A stretch of 49,347 bases of DNA, taken from Zygnema cylindricum. Taxonomy: Eukaryota; Streptophyta; Zygnematophyceae; Zygnematales; Zygnemataceae. Every line of letters begins with the position of its first letter. The stretch's first letter is position 1. The translations under genes were made by a program, and so were the position numbers. Below the pieces are notes generated by a model, which made no database searches, was not told where the DNA came from, and was given only the letters and a program-made list of their open reading frames with translations. Shown one piece after another: positions 41,641 to 49,347 of this stretch. The DNA lies in assembly GCA_037447655.1 (NCBI GenBank), contig JBBHKE010002682.1, positions 1 through 49,347 of the forward strand. The letters are read 5' to 3'.

Positions 41641-41715
41641 CCAGCCTAACTGAGTTAATCATCTTCATAGGAATTCAGTCACTATTTTTTTTTTGTTTCA
41701 TTACTCCAATCGCAG

Positions 41716-43526
41716 GGTACCAGAAGGCGAGGCGGTGGTGGGTAGAAAGGGTGGCACTACTCAAAGGGATAAGGGAGACTACTCTCACTTTATCTTCCGC
41801 GGGATTTGGAAAGAGAAGTGTGGCGGTAACGAAGGCGTTACCGGGAAGGGGAAGGAAAGAGTTACCATGGGTTGTCCAGGTTCACCAGGAACTAGTGGAC
41901 GAATTCTTTTGATTCCAAAAGGCGAGATTGAAAATGTCTACTATCATTGTGGGAAAAATGGCAAATCACATCATCGCCGATATGAAGAAGGAGGGTGCGC
42001 TTGATTTTTCAGACGAAAATTGGGATGAGATCAAGCCAAAAATCAGTCGGCGTTGGATTCAACGCTTTTTTGAAAAGCATAGCATCGTCGCCCGAGTTCA
42101 AAAGGGGAAACTACAACTAAGTCTGGAGAAGGAGGAGTACATTGAAAGATCCGTGGCATATCACATGGGCGTACTAAAAAGTGGATTCCAATCGGGTATG
42201 CTTCATATTTCCCTTCCATTTATTGCCTCTTGTCATATTAAGTTTTGTATTTTGTTTCCCCTTTCATTGTACTTACTTGTGTTTTGTTTTCTTTTGCGTT
42301 TCTCTATTTTTTTGGTGGATAATAGGTCTTTTGAACGAGGATTTGGTGGAGAACATGGACAAGACACATTTGATTGTAAATATGGACAACAAAAAGACTT
42401 TAGGCTTTCGCGGCGACGAGGTTGTTAGACACGCGGACGTTGCGGGCGGCGGAGAGTCCATGAAACTGATGGTACGACTCATGGGGGGAGTGAACGCCCG
42501 AATAGAGGCTCCAATGTTAATATTAACCAACGGCGCTCGTAATTACCCGATAAAGGGCCTTCCCGACGATGTACCGGGTAAGTTTCATTAAATTTTAAAT
42601 CCTTCAAATTTTGTTCATCTCCCTTATAAACCACTAATCTTTACGTAATACTCTCCATGAATACATGTTTTGCCCTTTCCTAATGGTTATTAATGCTCCC
42701 TCTTCGTCCTTTTCCTCGTCATTCAATATTTCTCCCTCTTCCCCCACTCTCCCTTCCTCATTAACCCCCCCTCACGTAATTCACCCCTTCCTGATATCCT
42801 TTGTTTTTTCCTATTGTAGGAGTTTGCTACCGAACCGGCCCCAAAGGATCGAATGATAAAACCGTAATCCCGCAATGGATAGAAGAGCCGAGGTCTTACC
42901 AAGGAGACGACGAAGGACGTGAAAAAATAATATTCCTCGACAATTGTGGCGGTCACAACAATTCCGAGGAGTTGAACCGAGTCTTACTCGCCAAGAAGAC
43001 TATACTACACTTCTTCCCTCCTTGCGCGACTCACCTCGTGCAACCCGCCGACTCCTTCGACATTTCGAAAATTAAGGAGGTTTGGTCGCGGAAATGGGAG
43101 GATTGGAAAATGAATGGCATAGAGAAGCATGCGTGGTCCCAACCGAGTGGCAAGGGTTGGTCCGGGAAGCTTGTCGGGCCCGGGAAGGCTTTTTTCCTTA
43201 CGCTGGCTCGCGATTCAATTCGCGAAGTCAACACAATGAAGGACAAGAATGGGATGGGTTACGCACGTAAAGCTTTGATTCAGTGCGGATTGTCATTAAA
43301 GGACGGGAAATGGGAGGAGAGCATACTCACACCGGATTTACAAATTATCATCATGAAATGGCGGTGCCATTTTGAAGGCGATGAGGTGCCAATTCCCTCT
43401 ATAGTGGCACGAGATTTTGTCCGAGGCATTCAAGATGGCGACACTTGGGAGGATGAAGTTCCCGATGACACGGTCGCTGAATGGCAGACCGAAGATTTTG
43501 AGTCATTTCATAGAGAAGTGGTGTAG
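41716..43526 (+). pseudogene. T transposase: pogo/CENP-B-like DDE endonuclease, three exons, one in-frame TGA
   Basis: Exon 1 (41716-42195) follows acceptor ...ATCGCAG; intron 1 is 42196-42325 (GTATGC...AATAG); exon 2 is 42326-42577; intron 2 is 42578-42819 (GTAAGT...TTGTAG); exon 3 is 42820-43526. All joints keep frame. Exon 1 has GRGRKELPWVVQVHQELVDE, then a TGA (41910-41912) where Arg is expected (CGA to TGA), then KISRRWIQRFFEKHSIVARV, a CENP-B/Tc5-type DNA-binding helix. The catalytic region has the first Asp in VENMDKTHLIVNMD, the second in IIFLDNCGGHNN, and the third in THLVQPADSFDISKIK, the D-D-D pattern of the DDE_1 group. Similar proteins are, from memory, abundant in oomycetes (APxL...RNYPI, VPGVCYRTGPKG). 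Start codon not seen. Apart from the TGA it is intact, about 480 aa. Confidence 0.82.
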
Positions 43527-44935
43527 TGTGTTAAGAGAGGACAAGGTTTATCATAAAATTATAAAACTAGTGTTGATTCGTTATAGTTTTTTATTAGTAG
43601 TTTTGGATGGCTAGTGTGGTAATTGTATTTAGCGTTTGTCAAAGCATGTTGGGAAAATTGTTTAATTGATGATTTCAATATAATCGTATCTTCTTGGTGT
43701 TTCATTTTGAAGTTTGTTGTTGATAATGATGTATGGAGAAAGACTTTGATGACTTAACGTTTGTCAAAGTATGTTAGATAAATTGTACCCTTTATGTATT
43801 AGATATAATCGTGTCATTATTTGTTTTTCGTTTTGAAGTTTGTTATTGAAAATGATGTATGGAAAAAGAAATTGATGACATTACATGTTACCCATGTATT
43901 TAATGTGTTTAAGGCTTCGTCGATTACACATAGCTCTTTTTCGACATTCTGACAGTTCTAGCGACGACACATTCTCATCGTTGAAGTGCACAAATTCGGC
44001 ACAGATGTTTGCAATGTGTTTAGGGCTTTGTTAGTTACATGTGACATTCTACGGATGGCAAAAAAAACAGTCCATTATTATGTCAGTCCCGGCTTCAGAC
44101 AGTTTTAGCGACCACACAGTTTCGTCCCTGAGGTGTAGAAAGTCGACACGATAATCCAGCGACGAGAACGTCTCGTCGCTGAATGGTATTTTTGATGGTA
44201 AACTAAATTGTAACATTCAGCGACGAAAATATATTGTGGCTGAATGATAAAACTTTGACTCTACTATAGAGTGAAGGTATACATAGTCGCATTATAAGTT
44301 ATATCCCATAAATTACTTGTGTGTCACGAGCATAACACGAATTTTTTGACCAAACAAATAAAATGTAATCCCAAGTTATTTTTTTAAAAACCCGTTTATA
44401 GTAAAAAAATTATACACTTCACCACTTAAGCTTGGTCCACCGTAATCACAAACAAAAATTAGAATTTATTTTTGTATTTTGTATTTCCTTATTTCATTTT
44501 CGGTCCTAAAATGTTTTTTATTTTATTTATTTCGTTATCAGAACAACCTCGGATCATAACTTTTTAACAAGAAAAAACACATTTTTAGAAATTTAGAGAA
44601 TACTAATATATAAGATACAAAAATCAAAAAACACAAATAATAAACATAAACAGAAATATAGGAAATATAAATTAAAACCATAAACAACCGATTCTTTTGT
44701 TTTATATTGCTTTCACGGGGCACATAACAGTTGTACAAAAGTTGGAACCCTAAATATAAAGTAATTCAAAACTGGTCAAACGAAATCCTATGTGGGATAA
44801 TCACCGAATGTACAACTCCAAGAAAACACGAAATATTATTTTTACCTACATTTCTCCATATTTAAATTATTTTTGTTATTTGTGTAATAAAAAACTAAAC
44901 TCAACAACATCAAAGCTACCCATACCCTACCTCTT
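43527..44935. other. T 3' region, non-coding, with GCGACGA palindromes at 43960-44235
   Basis: No ORF. Two related segments (43620-43735 and 43740-43860) share TTTGTCAAAG(C/T)ATGTT, TAATCGT and TTTTGAAGTTTGTT, a partial direct duplication of the transposase 3' flank. From 43960 to 44235, motifs AGCGACGACA, GTCGTCGCTGAA and GCGACGAAAAT recur in both orientations, mirroring the cluster upstream of the transposase. Confidence 0.55.
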
Positions 44936-45045
44936 TTAAAATCTTTCCTTTTTTCTTTCCCCCCTCTCCTCCCTCACCTCTACTCTCTTCCTTTCCTCGC
45001 CTTCCCTCTTTCCTCTCCTCCCTCACTTTCCCCCTATCATTCAAT
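44936..45045. repeat. Pyrimidine tract inside T
   Basis: About 110 bases almost entirely C and T on the plus strand (TTTCCCCCCTCTCCTCCCTC and similar), the opposite strand bias of the purine tract 250 bp downstream. The two could pair, or form triplex structure. Non-coding. Confidence 0.75.
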
Positions 45046-45287
45046 ACTTATTCTTTTATACTTCAATAGTATGCCCGTTATCTCCATTTGTAGAAGGAAT
45101 ATTGCATATGTCACAACTGCAAAATAGACAAACAAAAAAAAGTGAATCAATGAAAAATTAGCGACCACACCAACATAATTCGAATGACAACAAAACAAAC
45201 AAATAAAACAAAATACAACAAAAGGTTGAAAAAAAAAACAGCTACGTAGAAACAAATTCGAGAGATCCACGAAAAAGGAATGGAATA

Positions 45288-45700
45288 GATTGAGGGCGAA
45301 GGGGCGGCATTTGAAAGGGGGGGGGATGGGGAGGGGGGAGAAGGTAGACACATTGGGAGGGGTGCGATAGACACCTTCAGTGTGAGGAGGGAAAGATATA
45401 AGAATATAGGGAGAGAGTGGGATTCACGGATAGGGAGAAGCAGATTCAAAGGGAGAGAGGGGGAGAGGGAGAAGATAGAGGGAGATTGGGAGAGAAAGAG
45501 GCAAGGGTAGAGAGGTAGAGGAGAAGGGGGAGAAAGAAAGGGCATAACAATACAATTGGAGAACATGTAAACAATTAAAGCGACACACATTGAAAAGGAG
45601 AGAGAGGGAGAGGAGAAAATAAAGAGGGTGCAACAGAGGTAGAGAGAGAGGAAAAGGGGGGGGGAAGGGAGGCGGAGCAAGGGGAAGGTGAGGGACACAC
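45288..45700. repeat. Long purine tract inside T
   Basis: About 400 bases dominated by A and G on the plus strand, with G runs up to nine (GGGGGGGGG at 45318-45326) and many GAGAGGGAGA motifs. Minus-strand open frames here are Ser/Pro/Leu-rich artefacts of the composition. Candidate for H-DNA or G-quadruplex formation. Confidence 0.8.
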
Positions 45701-46655
45701 AAATCGGAAAAGGGAACGTTATTCACCATAAAGTTAAGAAGATATGGAAGAGACAGGGTGGTTGGACGAGGAAATGGTAGGTTGATAGGGTGGAACCCAT
45801 AGATGAAAGGTGGAGCAGGCGGCAGAGCGTTCGTCTGCTTCGCGGTAAACAAAATGAAATATTTGTAAAAAAAACGCGGTAAAAATTCCAACTGAAAAAT
45901 GGTTGGTTGTGATTCCCCAAAAACATATTCTTTTCTTTATGGACTGTCCGCGTTTGGCGTTTCCTATCCCCAAATATCACCAACGCCAAATGATGTTGTT
46001 TTATTCTAAAAAATACAAATAACAACCTTAATTTAGTATTTTTTGGCACATCAACCCCGTATTAACATAAACGTTTACTTTATTTTGTGTTCGACACCAT
46101 ATTACAATGGACATTTATACTCAATGGGACCATCTTCACCTTAATACAATAAACTTTTACACTAAATGGACCATAACTATAAAATAGCATTAATTGTAAC
46201 TAAAAATGCTTACAAAGAACCTACTCGGTATTGAAATTGTATATGTCTAGGTTACAGTTATACGCCGCCGCGATATTGCATCAGTTGCGTTCATTTACTG
46301 AAAAAATGACTTTCCACAGACGAATTTGTTTAACGTTCACACTGTTGACAAAATGGTGGTTGGTCTAATAAGTGCGAACGTAATTTTTTAGGACTCGAAT
46401 TCAACCCCTTCTAAGACCGCACATTCTCATGCGTCCGCGGCCATTAAACATAATAAATCGTACCTTTTTACTTAAAAAAGTACAATTTTGTACGGCGTGA
46501 CATAATCTGTACACCACACAAATTACATGATGTCGTACTAGCGTTTTGTACGGTACATAAAAATTAACCCTAAAAAGAATACAGAAAAAAAATAGAATGA
46601 ACTACGCTAATGGAGAATAATTTTTAAAAAAAGCGGGACGGAAATAGTGTACACA

Positions 46656-46677
46656 ACGCTTGTAACGATTGGCGGTG
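46656..46677 (-). repeat. T right terminal inverted repeat
   Basis: ACGCTTGTAACGATTGGCGGTG ends at 46677. Reverse complement begins CACCGCCAATCGTTAC. Preceded by AGTGTACACA, as in the 536-bp derivative. Confidence 0.8.
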
Positions 46678-46980
46678 GTAGTAGGAGGTTGACAGAGGGA
46701 TTTAGGAGTTAGACAATTTTTGAGGCGCCTCTCTCTAAGAAAGGTTTTGTATTTATAGGCCATCTTTGGCCAGCCATAACTTATTGCTCAAAGGGGCAAA
46801 TCTGGAAATTCTTTTTGCATTTGACTCGAGGGAGTGGGGCCTTTACAAGGGTAAACTCGGTTAGAACTCTTGTCAGACCGTGTGGCTTTTATTTGGTTTG
46901 AAAGTCATAGGGGAAATATTATCCTAGAAACTTCATATAAGCTAGACATTTTGTGGACCATTGGAGGTCACAGAATTACA
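46678..46980 (+). repeat. Family-A LTR, right part
   Basis: The continuation of the LTR interrupted at 36753: GTAGTAGGAGGTTGACAGAG, GGCCATCTTTGGCCAGCC, CTCGAGGGAGTGGGG and the terminal GGTCACAGAATTACA. CA is at 46979-46980. ACTGG at 36065-36069 recurs at 46987-46991, six bases beyond the CA, so the border or the duplication is slightly off. Confidence 0.8.
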
Positions 46981-46991
46981 AGTCTCACTGG

Positions 46992-48058
46992 TAGGCTCTA
47001 TATCAATTTCCACATTATTTCAAACTTTTTGTTATATGTGGATGCTCTTCCTGTTGTCTCGTAACCTATATGAAGAGGCAAAAAAACACGGTTGGAGAAT
47101 GTAATGACATACCGGAGTGCAACTTTGTTGAATGTTTATGGAAAAAAATTGTTTCCCGCATGTTTTTGGTGATACCCTTTTCTTGCACTACCATACCATT
47201 TCAACAAAGAAAATTCCTCTTCATTACCACACCGAAGTTTCGGCATTCTATTCGAGCATCAAATTGAGCACAACAAAAATCATCAAGTTATAAATACTAA
47301 CACCACTGGGTGACTCAAAGTCATGACTAATATACGAAGACATGGTTACTTCATATGTTAGCCTTAACCGTATAAACGTTAGTTGACAAATTGTACATAC
47401 ACAAATGCCAAAGAATTAACATGTACATGTACGGTAGTGGTGTATAAAAACCCTCAAATTTATAAATGGCATGAACTATTTCAAGAGATACCGACATGAA
47501 AAACATGGGTCCAATATATTTTTATCGGAAATTCCAACAATTTATCAAGATATTTACTATTGTAATAATTGATAAAACTACGTCTATGCAGAGTACTGTA
47601 CGGATTACGTCAAATACCTCGTAGTAACGGAATACAACACCTATTTATTGACCGTACATTAAATTTCACTCACGTAAATTGTGTACCCGCACAGAATTGT
47701 TGGTGAACTTAGGTACATTCAAGTGGGAAGTATAATTCACCAATTATAGCACCAACATTTCATACTGTACTTTAGGTTACATATTCTTCACTTTTTTACT
47801 ACGAGGAACCAAATCTCAATGCGCTTTCATGTGGTGACGCACGCACTTTCTATTGTTGATGTCGTTATCTGCCACTTTTTTGTACAGTTGTATAAAATAG
47901 TGAGCAGTGTCAGACGAATTGACACATTTTGTACACTACACTATTTAAAAATGCCCAAATTATTGTAAATGACACTAATTAAAACGTATCTACATTATCT
48001 CAAAGATAACTGCTTAATCTATTCTAGATTCGATGGTCCAAATTAATGTTATTAACAC
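46992..48058. other. No gene recognised
   Basis: AT-rich unique-looking sequence with many GTACA/TGTAC motifs. The short ORFs at 46870-47267 are within or next to the LTR and have no domain. Nothing else seen. Confidence 0.45.
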
Positions 48059-48060
48059 TA

Positions 48061-48230
48061 CACCTTGAATCGTTATTAGCGCTACTAATGCTATATCGAC
48101 GCTTCCAAATTTTGACCCTAAAACCTAAAATACAATTAACAACACTAACTTTTCTTTTACGTTGATTACGTATCTGGTGAATTAGCGTTAATAATTACAA
48201 TTTATGATCTTTTTGATTAGTGTGGTGTGC
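48061..48230 (+). mobile_element. T-family terminus or small MITE
   Basis: CACCTTGAATCGTTATTAGCG follows TA (48059-48060), a clear T-type left end. Subterminal matches GAATTAGCG, AATAATTACA and GATTAGTGTGGTGTGCG occur to about 48230. No opposite TIR bordered by TA was found, so the right limit is uncertain. Confidence 0.6.
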
Positions 48231-48998
48231 GAGCGTGTCATTCCGTACAAAATTGTACCTTGCTAATTAAGAAAGTACAAAACGTGGATTGAAATAATCG
48301 CGATCGCACGTAAAACTGCGCTGAAAATGAAGGGCATAATGAGATCGTACCTGTTTTAGTGTAAGATATTGATCGCGCATTAATTATATGGGAGAAAACA
48401 CAAATAAGAGTTATAAATCAATTAGATTAAAAGGACGCCGCGGTGTACGATTTGTCAAATTTTGTACTAGTACCTATTTTATGTTTGTTTGGCCTATTTC
48501 AGCCATGGATTACTCACGGAAAACACCCACAAACAACCCCAAAACAGTTGTGTTTCAGACAACACAGATTACTCCACAATATACAAAAGCACCTAAAACT
48601 GCACCAGTATGCATTACGTACTCGACACTATAACCTACCAAAGTTATAGCCTGATCCACAAATGAATCCAAAAGATATGAGCTCCAGAGTTTCCCAAAAA
48701 CAGCTAACAACTTATCAAACTCACCAATTAAGTCTCTCATAAAATTCTATAGAAACAATAGAACAGAATGAAACTACACAACCATATATTTTCTATATCA
48801 TAGAACATACACACGAAGTTTCATATCAAGATATCAATCAGAGTGATCACATTGACAGGTCAAAGATGCAGAAAAACATTCTGCCATAGCTTTGATAAAC
48901 TCAGCTGATAACCAAAAATAAAAAACAAAGTCCTATGGTTTATACTCTCATAGTAATCTACTGAGTAATCTACAATAATCAACTAACTACACGTTAAC
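48231..48998. other. No gene recognised
   Basis: Short ORFs at 48388-48740 overlap on both strands and show no domain. 48650-48990 is AT-rich with a vague resemblance to LTR-B sequence (GAACATACACA, TTTCA), too weak to call. Confidence 0.4.
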
Positions 48999-49000
48999 TA

Positions 49001-49347
49001 CACCGCGAATCGTAATTAGAGTAATGAAAAAATTAGAGTAAAAAAACAAAAAAAAACAATTAGAGTAATTGACGCTAATTTATGTGATAGAGCTTTTTCA
49101 ACTATGAAGTTTACTCTATTTTATTTAGTTATTCTATTATGGGCTATGTCGGTGATAATTATGTGCGCGATAATTATGAACACTAAATTACGTTGCCGTA
49201 CAAAATGTGTCAGTCCGGTATAGTATTGACGTCATTATGACGCTAATAATATTTGTCGCATTGAATGTCAGTTAATGTTCACACTGACGACGATGCTGTC
49301 GACGGACGAGAGTTATGCGAACGCATTTGAAGTATCAACTTTTTCGA
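49001..49347 (+). mobile_element. T-family left terminus running off the window
   Basis: CACCGCGAATCGTAATTAGAG follows TA (48999-49000). The next 120 bases repeat AATTAGAGTAA, a variant subterminal repeat. The element continues past the window end, so its size and content are unknown. Confidence 0.6.

Larger units (their letters stand above)
36754..46677 (+). mobile_element. T: ~9.9-kb TA-inserting DNA transposon with several ORFs
   Basis: The left TIR CACCGCCAATCGTTATTAGTG follows TA (36752-36753). The right end is AACGATTGGCGGTG (46677), followed by GTA, so a TA duplication with one extra base. On both sides a single family-A LTR is interrupted in register, which fixes the element as one unit. 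About 200 bp at each end also match the 536-bp derivative at 38535-39070. Inside are a 99-aa ORF, a charged repeat ORF, an acidic ORF, a 178-aa ORF, and an intron-containing transposase of the pogo/CENP-B-like DDE group, all on the plus strand. TA duplication and transposase type agree with the Tc1/mariner-pogo superfamily, though the size and gene number are unusual. Confidence 0.78.

Noticed and set aside
45147-45891. Minus-strand frames of 155-183 aa that look like membrane proteins
   Set aside because: They lie on the purine tract; the Leu/Pro/Ser richness is forced by C/T-rich codons, and the frames overlap each other.
1-49347. tRNA or rRNA genes
   Set aside because: I looked for cloverleaf A/B boxes and rRNA cores and saw none; the tRNA-like match is only the 14-base PBS.

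Overview
This window reads as a transposable-element-filled stretch of a large nuclear genome, with no recognisable host gene. A green-lineage (plant or streptophyte alga) host is my best inference. The grounds are Ty1/copia LTRs that all carry a CACGTG G-box, T-rich introns in the one spliced transposase, and a primer binding site (PBS) that pairs with the anticodon arm of a plant-type initiator tRNA-Met (GGTGGG in the tRNA, where I recall GCTGGG in animals). The species cannot be named from sequence alone.

Layout. Bases 1-2622 hold a minus-strand LINE 3' end and a second, detached LINE 3' tail. Bases 2923-29111 are one Ty1/copia element (CopA, + strand; LTR family A; target duplication CATTC/CATTT) opened by later insertions. 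CopB (minus, 7020-25885) lies between CopA's integrase and reverse transcriptase. CopC (plus, ~10490-15074) lies inside CopB's pol, and one later deletion removed both CopC's left end and CopB's integrase. CopD (minus, 16819-25187) lies inside CopB's 5' LTR. A solo LTR (20502-21680, perfect target duplication GGGCA) lies inside CopD's integrase. Three solo LTRs of a second family (LTR-B) sit at 4718-5562, 7077-7879 and 23535-24405, each inside a copia element. A 200-bp MITE sits in CopA's 3' LTR.

Bases 29550-36060 hold a hAT-like non-autonomous element, a copia linker/RT fragment, a 10-N assembly gap, a GC-richer ~48-bp tandem array with one inverted unit, a MITE arm, a third LINE tail and an AT-rich tandem array.

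Bases 36070-46980 are a family-A LTR split by a ~9.9-kb DNA transposon, here called T (36754-46677). T has TIRs beginning CACCGCCAATCG and inserts at TA. It encodes a spliced pogo/CENP-B-like DDE transposase (41716-43526) with one in-frame TGA, plus further ORFs: a charged repeat protein, an acidic protein, a 178-aa protein with a C-terminal coiled coil, and a 99-aa ORF. T also carries clusters of GCGACGAC palindromes and long purine/pyrimidine tracts. A 536-bp deletion derivative of T sits inside T. The right end of the window has two more T-type termini.

How it works together: all polyproteins of the copia group are broken by stops, frameshifts or deletion, so none looks autonomous. T is the most nearly intact unit. 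The most interesting signals are (1) a copia PBS whose AUG, the codon matching the primer tRNA anticodon, appears to be the gag start codon; (2) a second LTR family whose U5 end encodes a conserved gag-like N-terminus; (3) a multi-gene TA-inserting transposon; and (4) a U3 hairpin kept by compensating changes among LTR copies.
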